Source of the DNA: Pimelobacter sp.
GTDB lineage: Bacteria > Actinomycetota > Actinomycetes > Propionibacteriales > Nocardioidaceae
Direction: 5' to 3'
NCBI GenBank assembly: GCA_002698575.1
Contig: NZZG01000156.1
Span: 47,100-96,744, forward strand
Length of the DNA stretch: 49,645 bases
The notes beneath the pieces were generated by a model. The model was given only the letters and a program-made list of their open reading frames with translations, was not told the origin of the DNA and did not search any database. A program made the position numbers and the translations under genes. This document shows, one piece after another, positions 1 to 12,970 of this stretch (positions are counted from its first letter, which is position 1; every line of letters starts with the position of its first letter).

Positions 1-2034
1 CACGCCCAGGCGCGCGCGCTCGCCGCGGCGGCGGCCCGGGCGGCCTGCGAGGAGGCGGACGCCGCGTTGGCGCGCCACCTCGACCCCCCGGACGCCCTCA
101 CCGAGCCGGCCCTGCAGGCAGCCGTCGAGCAGGCCGGCGACGCCGCGGCGACCGCTCGTGCGCTGCTCCCCCGGGCCACCCGGCAGGGCGAGGCCCGCAG
201 TGAGCTGGACCGGACGCGTGCGGTGCTCAGCACCCTCACGGCCGCGGTGGCGTCCGCGCGCGCCGAGCAGGCCGAGGTGCCCACCCGGCTCGCCCGACTG
301 CGCTCCTGCGTCGAGGAGGCGAGCGCGGCCCGCACCCGTCTGACGACGCACACCGAGACCATCGCGTCCTTGTCCTCCCGGCTCGAGGCGCACGCGAGCG
401 TCAGGCGCCTGGCTCCCGAGCTCGCGGCCGCCCGCCAGGAGTGGCTGGCCGCCCGGGAGGTGACGCTGGGGCGCAAGGAGGACCTCGTGGCCCTCCAGCA
501 GGCCCGCGTCGAGGGCATGGCGGCCGAGCTCGCCGGCGCACTGGCCAGCGGCTGCAGCTGTCCGGTGTGCGGCTCCGGGGTCCACCCGGCGAAGGCGTCC
601 CCGGCGCCGGGCGCCCCGGATGCAGCCGCCGAGAAGGCGGCCCGTGCAGCGGTGGACGACGCCGCCGTGGTCGAGACCGCCTTCGACGCCAAGGTGCGCG
701 AGCTCGAGGCGTCCCTGGCCGCAGCGACGGCGCGGGCCGGGGACGCCTCGGTGCCCGACCTGCAGGACCGGCTCGCGACGCTGCACCGGGACCTGCACCG
801 CGACGAGGTGGCGGCCGAGGAGCTCACCGTGCGACAGGGCGCGCTCGAGGAGGCGCAGCAGGCGGCCGACAAGCTGGGCCGACGCCTCGCCGAGCTGGGT
901 GCCGAGCAGGCGCGGAGCCAGTCGCGCGAGGCAGCGCTCGCCTCCGAGATCGCCGGCCTGGAGGCCGAGGTCGCGACCGTCCTGGACGGCACCGGCCACC
1001 GGGACCTCGCGACGCTGGTGGCCCACCACGAGCGCACCGCCACCCTGGGTCGCTCCGCGCTCGGGCGACGCGTCGAGCTCCGCTCCGCCGAGGCCGAGCT
1101 CGCGGAGTCCGAGCGCGCGGCTCGGGCCGCGGCTCGCGACGCCGGCTTCGACGACACTGCCGACGCCGTCTCCCACGCCCAGGCCCCTCGGGGGCTCACC
1201 GCGCTCGAGGATGCCGTCGAGAGCCACCGGCGCCGCCTCGCGGCGGTGACCGAGGTGCTCGGTGAGCCCGAGGCCGCCGCGCAGCCAGCCCTGGCGCGCA
1301 CCTCGCTCGAGGACCTCGAGCGTGAGCACGCGGCCGCGCTCGGACGTCGCGACGACGCGGCAGCCGCGCTGCGCCTCGCCCTGGCCCGCGAGCAGCGCCT
1401 GCGCGGCCTCCTCGGCGACCTCGAGGACGCGGTGCGTGGATGGGTTCCGCTGCGGGAGGACCTGGCCGTCACCTCGCGTCTGTCCTCGTTCGTGGAAGGC
1501 AAGTCCGTCGACAACCAGCTGCGCATGCGGCTCTCGGCCTACGTCCTGGCCTACCGCCTCAGCCAGGTGGTCGACGCCGCCAACGAGCGACTGGCGACGA
1601 TGAGCGACCAGCGCTACTCCCTGGAGCACACCGGGCACCGGGGCGCCGGTGAGACGCGCGGAGGCCTCAGCCTCCTCGTGCGCGACGACTGGTCGGGTGA
1701 GACCCGCGACCCCGCGACGCTGTCCGGCGGCGAGACGTTCGTGGTCTCCTTGGCGCTCGCGCTGGGCCTCGCCGACGTGGTGGCGCACGAGAGCGGTGGT
1801 GCCTCGCTCGACACCCTCTTCGTGGACGAGGGCTTCGGCTCCCTGGACGCCGACACCCTGGACGACGTGATGGACACGCTCGACTCGCTGCGCGACGGCG
1901 GTCGGGTCGTGGGGGTGGTCAGCCACGTCGCCGAGATGCGCGACCGGATCCCCACCCAGCTGGTTGTCACGAAGGCCCGCGGTGGCTCATCAGTGCGCCT
2001 GCGGCACGATGGGCCTCGTGACCTCCCCAGCTGA
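1..2034 (+). CDS. sbcC: SbcC-type SMC-family nuclease ATPase, C-terminal part (5' end outside window)
   Basis: The reading frame is open from base 1, so this is the 3' part of a longer gene; the TTG at 67 is internal. The protein is mostly charged, Ala/Glu/Arg-rich coiled coil interrupted near base 553 by a zinc-hook motif CSCPVCG. It ends with an ABC-type head: signature LSGGETF (from base 1720) and Walker B/D-loop FVDEGFGSLD (about 1816-1845). That architecture is typical of SbcC/Rad50, the ATPase partner of the SbcD nuclease that opens hairpins and processes double-strand breaks in the cytoplasm. The Walker A half and any sbcD would lie upstream of the window. The stop overlaps the start of the next gene by about 17 bp. 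A generic SMC-like ATPase is the alternative, but hook plus signature favour SbcC. Confidence 0.9.
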   Translation, partial: HAQARALAAAAARAACEEADAALARHLDPPDALTEPALQAAVEQAGDAAATARALLPRATRQGEARSELDRTRAVLSTLTAAVASARAEQAEVPTRLARLRSCVEEASAARTRLTTHTETIASLSSRLEAHASVRRLAPELAAARQEWLAAREVTLGRKEDLVALQQARVEGMAAELAGALASGCSCPVCGSGVHPAKASPAPGAPDAAAEKAARAAVDDAAVVETAFDAKVRELEASLAAATARAGDASVPDLQDRLATLHRDLHRDEVAAEELTVRQGALEEAQQAADKLGRRLAELGAEQARSQSREAALASEIAGLEAEVATVLDGTGHRDLATLVAHHERTATLGRSALGRRVELRSAEAELAESERAARAAARDAGFDDTADAVSHAQAPRGLTALEDAVESHRRRLAAVTEVLGEPEAAAQPALARTSLEDLEREHAAALGRRDDAAAALRLALAREQRLRGLLGDLEDAVRGWVPLREDLAVTSRLSSFVEGKSVDNQLRMRLSAYVLAYRLSQVVDAANERLATMSDQRYSLEHTGHRGAGETRGGLSLLVRDDWSGETRDPATLSGGETFVVSLALALGLADVVAHESGGASLDTLFVDEGFGSLDADTLDDVMDTLDSLRDGGRVVGVVSHVAEMRDRIPTQLVVTKARGGSSVRLRHDGPRDLPS

Positions 2035-3412
2035 CACGCACTTCGACCTGGCGATCATCGGCAGCGGTTCGGGCAACTCGATCGTCGACGACCGGTTCGC
2101 CGACCAGCGGGTGGCGCTGCTCGAGAAGGGCGTCTTCGGAGGCACCTGCCTGAACGTCGGCTGCATCCCCACCAAGATGTTCGTCTACCCGGCCGACCTC
2201 GCGCTGTCCGCGGCGCACGCCGACCGGCTCGGCGTCGAGGCGCACCTCGACCGCGTCCGCTGGCCCGAGATCCGCGACCGGGTCTTCGGACGCATCGACC
2301 CGATCTCTGCGGGAGGCCGGCACTGGCGCGCCGAGGGCAACGCCAACGTCACGCTCTTCGAGGCGCACGCCCGCTTCGTCGCCGACCGCACCATCGACAC
2401 CGGCACGGGCGCCACCATCACCGCCGACCAGGTCGTCGTCGCCACCGGGTCGCGCGCGAGCGTGCCCTCGATCGCCGGGCTCGCCGACCTCGACCGGGCC
2501 CAGGTGCACACCAGCGACACCGTGATGCGCCTCGACACCCTGCCCGAGCGGATCCTGATCATCGGCGGCGGCTTCGTGGCCGCCGAGTTCGCCCACGTGT
2601 TCGGGGCGTTCGGCAGTGCCGTCACCGTGGCCAACCGCTCCGGCGCACTGTTGCGCGCCGAGGACGACGACGTCTCGGCGGCCTTCACCGCTGCCGCGCA
2701 GCAGCGCTGGGACGTGCGCCTCGACACCGAGGTCGACCGCCTCGAGGAGGTCGAGGGCGCGGTGCGCGCGCACCTCAGCGACGCGACCACCCTCGAGGTC
2801 GACGTCGTCCTGGTGGCCACCGGCCGCGTGCCCAGCTCCGACGACCTCGGTCTCCAGGCCGCCGGCGTCGACGTCGAGCCCTCCGGCACGATCGTCGTCG
2901 ACGAGCACCAGCGCACCAGCGCCCCCGGTGTCTGGGCCCTGGGTGACGTGGCCAACTCCTGGCAGCTCAAGCACGTCGCCAACCACGAGGCGCGCGTCGT
3001 CCAGCACAACCTGCTCCACCCCGACGACCTGATCACCGCGCGCCGCACGGCTGTGCCCAGCGCGGTCTTCTCGTCCCCGCAGGTGGCCAGCGTCGGGCTC
3101 ACCGAGCGCGACGCGCTGGCCCAGGGTGTGCGCCACGTCGTCAGCCACCAGCGGTACGGCGACACGGCGTACGGCTGGGCGATGGAGGACACCACCAGCT
3201 TCGCCAAGCTGCTGGCCGACCCGGAGACCGGCCTGATCCTCGGTGCCCACCTCCTCGGCCCGCAGGCCTCCAACCTGATCCAGCCGATCATCCAGGCGAT
3301 GAGCTTCGGCCAGCCCGCCCACGAGGTCGCCCGCGGCCAGTACTGGATCCACCCGGCCCTCGCCGAGGTCGTCGAGAACCTCCTGCTCGGCCTGCCCGCC
3401 GCGCCGGGGTGA
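2018..3412 (+). CDS. mtr: Mycothione reductase
   Basis: Flavin disulfide reductase of 464 aa. It starts with an FAD-binding IIGSGSGNS loop, followed by the redox-active disulfide motif GGTCLNVGCIPTK (Cys44/Cys49 from the GTG start), an NAD(P)H Rossmann segment IIGGGFVAAEFAH and the C-terminal IHPALAEVVENL helix with the active-site His. The N-terminal GSGSGNS...DDRFADQRVALLEKG pattern is that of mycothione reductases rather than lipoamide dehydrogenases. The enzyme reduces mycothione to mycothiol, the actinobacterial thiol buffer. I prefer the GTG at 2018 because CACGAT (2005-2010) sits 7 nt before it like other leaderless starts here; the ATG at 2009 is in frame and would overlap that hexamer. 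The M. tuberculosis enzyme is about 459 aa, which fits either start. Confidence 0.92.
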   Translation: MTSPADTHFDLAIIGSGSGNSIVDDRFADQRVALLEKGVFGGTCLNVGCIPTKMFVYPADLALSAAHADRLGVEAHLDRVRWPEIRDRVFGRIDPISAGGRHWRAEGNANVTLFEAHARFVADRTIDTGTGATITADQVVVATGSRASVPSIAGLADLDRAQVHTSDTVMRLDTLPERILIIGGGFVAAEFAHVFGAFGSAVTVANRSGALLRAEDDDVSAAFTAAAQQRWDVRLDTEVDRLEEVEGAVRAHLSDATTLEVDVVLVATGRVPSSDDLGLQAAGVDVEPSGTIVVDEHQRTSAPGVWALGDVANSWQLKHVANHEARVVQHNLLHPDDLITARRTAVPSAVFSSPQVASVGLTERDALAQGVRHVVSHQRYGDTAYGWAMEDTTSFAKLLADPETGLILGAHLLGPQASNLIQPIIQAMSFGQPAHEVARGQYWIHPALAEVVENLLLGLPAAPG

Positions 3413-3419
3413 GCCAGGG

Positions 3420-3425
3420 TAGGTT
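3420..3425 (+). promoter_or_regulatory. -10 hexamer of a leaderless tldD transcript
   Basis: TAGGTT lies 7 nt before the ATG at 3433, so transcription would begin at or next to the start codon. No Shine-Dalgarno is visible. This decides the start against the upstream in-frame GTG at 3409. Confidence 0.6.
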
Positions 3426-3432
3426 CGCGTCC

Positions 3433-4970
<1,538 letters not shown>

Positions 4971-4974
<4 letters not shown>

Positions 4975-6377
4975 GCCCCAGGAGCACCCCGCTGGTCCCG
5001 CAGTCCCTCGTCGAGCACGCGGTGGCGACGTCGGTCTCCGACGACTGCATCGCGATCGTGCGCGACCAGACCAGCGCCAACCTGCGCTGGGCCAACAACA
5101 CCCTGACCACCAACGGCGTGATGCACGGCGTCTCGGTCACGATCATCTCCTTCGTCCACCTGGACGGGGGCGTGGCCACCGGCTCGGTCACCGGCAGTGC
5201 CAGCGACCAGGCCCAGGTGGGTGCTCTCGTGGATGCCGCCGATGCGGCGGCACGTGCGAGCACCCCTGCCGAGGACGCGCACCCGCTCGTCGCCGACGCC
5301 CCGGACGCCGGCGACTGGGACGAGGCGCCGGTCCCCACCGACATCGGCGTCTACGCGTCGTTCGCGCCGGCGTTGGGCGAGGCCTTCGGGCGCGCCGGGG
5401 CCGCGGGGCGGATCCTCTACGGCTTCGTCAACCACGAGATGACCACGACGTACGTCGGCTCGACGTCCGGGCTCCGCCTGCGCCACGTCCAGCCGACCGG
5501 TCACTACGGCTGCACGGCGAAGAACACCGCCCTCACCAACAGCGCCTGGGTCGGTGGGGCCACCCGGGACTTCGCCGACGTCGACGCCCTCGCCATGGAC
5601 GAGGCCGTCGCGACGCGGCTGGGCTGGGGAGAGCGTCGCGTCGACCTGCCGGCCGGACGCTACGACACGATCCTCCCGCCCTCGGCCGTGGCCGACCTGA
5701 TGATCGATGCCTACTGGTACGCCGGGGCGCGCGACGCCCACGACGGGCAGTCGGTCTACAGCCGTCGCGGTGGCGGCACCCGGATCGGCGAGACGCTCAC
5801 GGCCCGGGGGGTCAACCTGTACTCCGACCCGTCGTACGCCGGGCTGCAGTGCGCGCCGTTCGCCCTCGCCTCCTCGTCGAGCAACGACGCGTCGGTCTTC
5901 GACAACGGTCTCCCGCTCGCCCGCACCGACTGGATCCGCGACGGCGAGCTGCGCGCGCTGCTCCAGACCCGTCACTCGGCCGGGCTCACCCAGCAGCCGG
6001 TCACCCCGGCGGTGGACAACCTCGTCCTCGAGGTCGACGGGGCCACGTCCTCCCTCGACGACCTGGTCGCCGGGACGGAGCGCGGTCTGCTGCTGACGTG
6101 CCTGTGGTACATCCGCGAGGTCGACCCGCAGTCCTTGCTGCTCACCGGTCTGACCCGCGACGGGGTCTACCTGGTCGAGGACGGTGAGATCACCGGCGCG
6201 GTCAACAACTTCCGCTTCAACGAGAGCCCGATCGACCTGTTGCGCCGGTTCAGCCACGCCTCGAGGACCGCCCCGAGCTTCAGTCGGGAGTGGGGCGATG
6301 ACTACTTCTCGCGGACCGCGACGCCGGCGCTGCGGGTGCCGGATTTCAACATGTCCAGCGTCTCCCAGGCGCTGTGA
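4971..6377 (+). CDS. tldE: TldE/PmbA-type metallopeptidase partner subunit
   Basis: Protein of 468 aa, second member of the TldD/TldE pair. It is homologous to TldD along its length but has no HExxxH: at the equivalent place there is PSAVADLMIDAYWYAGARDA. This is expected for the non-catalytic TldE/PmbA subunit. Conserved family stretches include the GLTRDGVYLVEDGEITGAVN segment near residues 385-405 and NFRFNESPIDLL after it. The ATG overlaps the tldD stop by 4 bp and has a GAGGAAGG ribosome-binding site just upstream, so the two subunits are probably made in equal amounts. It likely completes the active-site channel of the heterodimer rather than acting alone. Confidence 0.9.
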
Positions 6378-6379
6378 CA

Positions 6380-6385
6380 TAGAGT
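6380..6385 (+). promoter_or_regulatory. Probable -10 for the secreted-protein gene at 6442
   Basis: TAGAGT occurs 2 nt after the tldE stop, about 56 nt before the GTG at 6442. That gene, unlike many here, also has a clear GGAG ribosome-binding site (6430-6433), which fits a leadered transcript. Confidence 0.35.
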
Positions 6386-6441
6386 CGCGCCGACGCTCCA
6401 GCCTCTCCCCCGCATCCCCGCAGACCTCCGGAGTCCCCGCC

Positions 6442-7122
6442 GTGCCCGTCCCCGCTCGACCGCGCGTCCTGACCGGTGTGCTCGCCGGCCTCGTCGGCAT
6501 CGGCCTGACGTTGACGACCGCCCCGGCCCGGGCCGAGCCGCAGCAGCGTCCGGTCGCCAACAGCGACGTCTTCAGCGTCTACGCCTCCGGGGAGTACGTC
6601 CTCGACGTCCTCGCCAACGACGAGGTGACCTTTCTCAGCTCCGGCGACCTGACCTTGTGCGGGGTCGACGTCGACGAGGCCACCCAACGCGTGCTCTACG
6701 CCGAGATCGACCGCGACGACCCGTCGAAGATCTTCATCGAGATCAACCGGAACGCCGACGGTGTGGTCGCCTTCACCTACGACGCCTGCCAGGGCGAGCG
6801 ACGCGACACGACGACGGTCGCCCTCGACATCACGCGTCTGGAGTCCCCGCGCGTCCTCAAGCGCCCGAAGCGTCGCGCCCAGATCACCGCCGCCAACCGC
6901 AACGACGTCGACCTGATGATCGTCTGGGGCAGCAACCGCACCAACGTCGTGGACGGCAGTCGCGTCATCCCCGCCGAGTCGAGGATCCGGATCAAGGTCG
7001 AGCGCAAGCGCGTCTTCTGGACCGCCTTCCTCCTCGACGGGGACACGGTCATCGTCGCGGGGGACGGCACCGTCGACAAGATCAAGAAGAAGAAGAAGAA
7101 GCGCACGAGACCCACCACGTAG
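6442..7122 (+). CDS. Secreted protein with Ig/cadherin-like beta domain and Lys-rich tail
   Basis: Protein of 226 aa, family not recognised with certainty. Residues 1-33 are a signal peptide (hydrophobic LTGVLAGLVGIGLTLT, then APARA). The next segment, VANSDVFSVYASGEYVLDVL followed by ANDE, resembles the start of bacterial cadherin/Ig-like adhesin repeats (pattern D..V..G....DVLAND). Two cysteines (LTLCGVD and YDACQGE) could pair. The C-terminus ends in KIKKKKKKRTRPTT, six lysines in a row encoded by aag repeats, which could bind anionic wall polymers or nucleic acid. The GTG start is chosen for its GGAG at 8 nt spacing and because the signal peptide begins there. It follows tldE but probably has its own promoter. 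Surface or wall association is inference. Confidence 0.7.
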   Translation: MPVPARPRVLTGVLAGLVGIGLTLTTAPARAEPQQRPVANSDVFSVYASGEYVLDVLANDEVTFLSSGDLTLCGVDVDEATQRVLYAEIDRDDPSKIFIEINRNADGVVAFTYDACQGERRDTTTVALDITRLESPRVLKRPKRRAQITAANRNDVDLMIVWGSNRTNVVDGSRVIPAESRIRIKVERKRVFWTAFLLDGDTVIVAGDGTVDKIKKKKKKRTRPTT

Positions 7123-7181
7123 CCCGCGCCGGTCTGGTCCACCCAGGCACACGGCGCAACCGTCTCGTCCTCGACTGCATC

Positions 7182-7187
7182 TAGGTC
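7182..7187 (+). promoter_or_regulatory. Possible -10 for the secreted-protein gene at 7244
   Basis: TAGGTC lies 56 nt before the ATG in the 121-bp gap between the two secreted-protein genes; the downstream gene has a GAAGGAG ribosome-binding site. Confidence 0.3.
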
Positions 7188-7243
7188 GTGTCGGTCCCCG
7201 ATCGGGGGACCGGCCCACCACCAGTCGAAGGAGCACCACCACC

Positions 7244-7801
7244 ATGCACCGCACGATCCGCCCCACGCACAGGGCCACCACCGTGGCCGGGGCCGCCCTC
7301 GTCGCCGGCGTCCTCGGGGCAGCGGCCCCGGCGACCGCTGAGGTCACCCAGTCCGAGACCACGAGGGAGCGCGGCTACGTCCTCGAGTGCCAGGGCATCC
7401 CCCTGGGCCGCGACCACGACCACCGCCAGGCCCGCGTGACGCTCTACGAGAACAACCGCTACGGCAACGAGCTGGTCATCACGCTCGACGGCCGGCCCCG
7501 CCGTACTGCGATCACCCACCCCGACGACCTGGTCGTCAAGGGCGAGGTGCGGTCGGCGGCCAGGATCCGCGGCCACCGTGCGGTCGTGGTCGGCAACCTC
7601 GGCCGCGACAAGCGCCGCACGGCGGTGCACGAGGAGCACGACGACGGCGGACAGCTGATCACCGTGGACGGCACGCACCGCCGGGTGAGGTCCGACCTGG
7701 GGCTGCTCTACCGCACGGTGAGCTTCCAGCTCGTCTGTGACCCGGCCTTCTTCTACGACCTCACCGTCACCAGGAGCGAAGCGACCGACGGCCAGCAGTG
7801 A
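7244..7801 (+). CDS. Small secreted protein of unknown function
   Basis: Protein of 185 aa that I do not recognise. The N-terminus is a signal peptide: basic start (MHRTIRPTHRAT), hydrophobic AGAALVAGVLGAAAPA, cleavage probably after ATA. The mature part is rich in charged residues and Thr, with YENNRYGNELVITLDG and repeated beta-strand-like stretches and no membrane segment. It has two cysteines (LECQG and LVCDP) placed near the two ends of the mature protein, which could form a disulfide. A GAAGGAG ribosome-binding site precedes the ATG. It sits beside another secreted protein with the same orientation but no obvious sequence similarity. Its 3' end faces the convergent serine hydrolase gene with only 4 bp between. 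Confidence 0.7.
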   Translation: MHRTIRPTHRATTVAGAALVAGVLGAAAPATAEVTQSETTRERGYVLECQGIPLGRDHDHRQARVTLYENNRYGNELVITLDGRPRRTAITHPDDLVVKGEVRSAARIRGHRAVVVGNLGRDKRRTAVHEEHDDGGQLITVDGTHRRVRSDLGLLYRTVSFQLVCDPAFFYDLTVTRSEATDGQQ

Positions 7802-7805
7802 GGTC

Positions 7806-9050
7806 TCAGCCCGGGATCGGTGCCCTCGGGTCGTAGGGGACCCGCGTGTGGATGAACGTGGCGCACTCCAGGTGGGTGGGATGCACCGTCAGGACCTCCC
7901 CGCGGTGGTAGCCCCGCACCCCGACGAGCCGCCCGTCGCGCAGCTCGAAACGGCTGCCCGCGGCCCCGCCCTGCAGGTGTCGCTGCTCCAGCCCACCGTC
8001 GTGCCAGCGGTGCTCGATCGCGGTGTTGCCCCAGAACCACAGGCCCAGCGCGTCGGCAGCCGCCTCCGGGACCCGGAGCGTCGGCTGCCACGGGGCCTCC
8101 GGGGGCGCCGCCTCCCGTTGGGCCGTCAGGGTCTCGGGCACCGCCTCGCACGCCAGCCCGGTCGTGGCATTGCTCAGCACGACGGTGGCATCGGCCCGCG
8201 CGGGGTCGACGAACAGGCTGGCCAGGAAGCCGGGCATCGAGCCGGTGTGTCCGCACCAGGGTCGACCGGCCACCTCGACCAGGCGAAGACCGAGCCCGTA
8301 GCCGGATCCTGCGCGCTCGGTGGCCATCTCGGCGGCCGTGGCGGGCGCCAGGACCTCGGGGCACCGGCCGGCGAGCACGCGGGACCACCGGGCGAGGTCG
8401 GCGAGCGTGCTCCAGGCCTGGCCGGCCGCGGCCATCGCGCCGGTGTCGGTGAGGGGCTCGGGAGTGAGCCGGCCGGTGAAGTGCTCGACGCTGAAGCCGT
8501 CGGCGTGCGGCGCCACCGGTGCGTACGTCGTGCGGCTCATCCCGAGCGGCGAGAGCAGCCGATCCGCCACGGTCGACCACCAGGTCGTCCCGTGGGCGCG
8601 AGCGACGACCTCGCCGAGCAGGCCGTAGCCCAGGTTGGAGTAGTGGAACCACGACCCGGCGGGCGCCACCGCCCCGGTGCCGTCGTTGGCCGCCTGCAGG
8701 TCGGCGAACGAGCCGCCCTCGGAGCGCTCCCACCACGGCCCGGCCGGCTCGCTCTGGAGGCCGCCGGTGTGGCCGAGCAGGTCGGCGATCGAGACCTCGC
8801 CGTACGGAGCGCCCGGAAGGTGGGCACCGAGCGGGTCGGCCAACGAGAGCCTGCCGGCGTCGCGCAGCTGCAGCACCAGCACCGCGGTGAGCGTCTTGGT
8901 GATGGAGCCGATCCGGTAGGCGGTCCCGGGCTCGGCGCCGATCCCCGCGGTCTCGACGACCTCCCCGTCTCGGACCAACGCCCCGACGATCGACGGGAGC
9001 CGCCCCTCGACCTGCAGCCGGAGCAGCCGGGCCTCCAGGCCCGCGCTCAC
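7806..9050 (-). CDS. Serine hydrolase of the class C beta-lactamase / DD-peptidase family
   Basis: Protein of 414 aa. The SxxK motif is SITK (Ser49/Lys52), the second motif is YSN (Tyr137/Asn139) and an HTG triad occurs in CGHTGSMPGF; together these are the catalytic signature of the class C beta-lactamase/esterase EstB/D-alanyl-aminopeptidase group. No signal peptide is evident from the chosen start, so a cytoplasmic esterase or peptidase is more likely than a periplasmic beta-lactamase. The GTG at 9050 is 7 nt beyond the gcvP stop and preceded by GAGGG; earlier in-frame starts would run far into gcvP. It may be co-transcribed with gcvP. The C-terminal part (LRVPEAAADALGLWFWGN onwards) is a small extra beta domain common in this family. 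Substrate unknown. Confidence 0.88.
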   Translation of the reverse strand: MSAGLEARLLRLQVEGRLPSIVGALVRDGEVVETAGIGAEPGTAYRIGSITKTLTAVLVLQLRDAGRLSLADPLGAHLPGAPYGEVSIADLLGHTGGLQSEPAGPWWERSEGGSFADLQAANDGTGAVAPAGSWFHYSNLGYGLLGEVVARAHGTTWWSTVADRLLSPLGMSRTTYAPVAPHADGFSVEHFTGRLTPEPLTDTGAMAAAGQAWSTLADLARWSRVLAGRCPEVLAPATAAEMATERAGSGYGLGLRLVEVAGRPWCGHTGSMPGFLASLFVDPARADATVVLSNATTGLACEAVPETLTAQREAAPPEAPWQPTLRVPEAAADALGLWFWGNTAIEHRWHDGGLEQRHLQGGAAGSRFELRDGRLVGVRGYHRGEVLTVHPTHLECATFIHTRVPYDPRAPIPG

Positions 9051-9057
9051 CGGGCCC

Positions 9058-11910
<2,853 letters not shown>

Positions 11911-11998
11911 GGGTGGGGCTCCTAGACGCTACGTGTCGCAGTCGGTCGGTGCCCTCCCCCTCTGTCACTCGTCGATGAGCTCCACAGGTGCCTGCTCC

Positions 11999-12087
11999 GC
12001 GCGGTCCGGGTGCCTGAGAGGTTCCGGGGAGGAATTGCCCCTTCGGCGCTTCGCTGGTGGTGCTGGTGCTCGAAGACTCTCCCGCGC
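11999..12087 (-). ncRNA. Glycine riboswitch, single aptamer, in the gcvP leader
   Basis: Read on the minus strand, the leader contains the glycine-aptamer core elements in order: GGGAGAG, then GCGCCGAAGGGGCAA, then CCTCTCAGGCACCCGGAC. A P1 helix can form between GCGCGG (12082-12087) and CCGCGC (11999-12004). Only one such set is present; the following 80 nt before gcvP hold no second CCGAAGG/CTCAGGCA set, so this looks like a singleton rather than the tandem form. It probably acts as an on-switch for glycine breakdown. The expression platform is not clear; no uridine-rich terminator is visible, so translational control of the GGAG site is plausible. Confidence 0.88.
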
Positions 12088-12106
12088 GGGATCATCAGCA
12101 CCCAGG

Positions 12107-12112
12107 AATCTA
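12107..12112 (-). promoter_or_regulatory. -10 hexamer of the gcvP transcript
   Basis: TAGATT on the minus strand, about 20 nt upstream of the riboswitch P1 helix; it places the transcript start near 12100 so that the aptamer begins close to the 5' end. Confidence 0.5.
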
Positions 12113-12213
12113 GCAGGGGAATCCAGCAGGCCCGGCCACCCGGGCCGGAGATGACGACCGCGCCGCGGCCTCGAGGGCCACGACGCGGACGGGGTCGGGA
12201 GAGCGCGGGTGCG

Positions 12214-12810
12214 TCAGCCGATCTTGCGGGCCTCGCGGCGCGCGGCCAGCTCGTCGGCCGCGGAGACCGCGGCGGCAGGTTCGTCGGCACGCTCGCTGGG
12301 CAGCTCCGCGAGGGTGCCCTCGATCTCGCGCCACACGCCGCCGATCGCGATCCCGAAGACTCCCTGTCCGCCCTGGAGCAGGTCGATGACCTCGTCGTTG
12401 GAGGTGCACTCGTAGACCGAGGCACCGTCGCTCATCAGCGTCACCCGGGTGAGGTCGTCGGTGCCGCGCTCGCGCAGGTGGGTCACCGCGGTGCGGATCT
12501 GCTGCAGGGAGACGCCCGCGTCGAGCAGGCGCTTGATGATCTTGAGGATCAGGATGTCGCGGAACGAGTAGAGCCGCTGCGAGCCGGACCCCTTGGCTCC
12601 GCGCACCGTGGGCTCGATCAGACCCGTCCGCGCCCAGTAGTCGAGCTGGCGGTAGGTGATCCCGGCGGCGTTGCAGGCGGTGGGACCGCGGTAGCCGACA
12701 TCGCTGGGCAGCGGCGAGACGTCGTCGGTGAACAACAGCCCCTGCTCGTCGGCAGACGCCTCGGCGCGATCGTGGTCCGCGCTGGGCTCCGGCTGGTTCT
12801 GCTCGTTCAC
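12214..12810 (-). CDS. resR: MerR-family regulator, orthologue of Rv1830 (ResR/McdR)
   Basis: Protein of 198 aa with one N-terminal MerR winged helix (YRQLDYWARTGLIEPTVRGA, about residues 52-71) and the following LYSFRDILILKIIKRLLDAG helix. The C-terminal part has no metal-binding cysteine cluster, so it is not a metal sensor. Size, sequence style and position between a DUF151 gene and gcvP match mycobacterial Rv1830, reported to affect cell size, division and post-antibiotic recovery. The GTG start follows GGAGGA. It has its own promoter (12917-12945) and a strong palindrome at 12971-12989, so autoregulation or cross-regulation by the neighbouring MerR is likely. The symbol is transferred by synteny and family, not by experiment. 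Confidence 0.85.
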   Translation of the reverse strand: MNEQNQPEPSADHDRAEASADEQGLLFTDDVSPLPSDVGYRGPTACNAAGITYRQLDYWARTGLIEPTVRGAKGSGSQRLYSFRDILILKIIKRLLDAGVSLQQIRTAVTHLRERGTDDLTRVTLMSDGASVYECTSNDEVIDLLQGGQGVFGIAIGGVWREIEGTLAELPSERADEPAAAVSAADELAARREARKIG

Positions 12811-12916
12811 ACGGTCCTCCGTGGGGGTCTACTCCGTACGACGTAGCTCCGGGAAGGGTGACGCCTGGCGAGCCCGAGGACCAACCACACGCGTGGAGTT
12901 ACAACGAAGACAGTTC

Positions 12917-12945
12917 AAGGTACGACGTGACACCGGGTCGGTCAA
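12917..12945 (-). promoter_or_regulatory. Promoter of the resR-like gene
   Basis: On the minus strand TTGACC (12945-12940) and TACCTT (12922-12917) are 17 nt apart, close to the primary-sigma consensus. The start codon of the MerR gene is about 105 nt downstream. Confidence 0.55.
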
Positions 12946-12970
12946 AGGCCGCGCCCGGCGTGTCGCCAAC

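Noticed and set aside
7806..9050. Calling the serine hydrolase a resistance beta-lactamase.
   Set aside because: The motifs fit the broader esterase/peptidase family, there is no signal peptide, and the gene lies next to gcvP in what looks like core context.
11911..11998. Second glycine aptamer downstream of the first.
   Set aside because: No second CCGAAGG or CTCAGGCA core is present; the segment may only form a flanking ghost helix.
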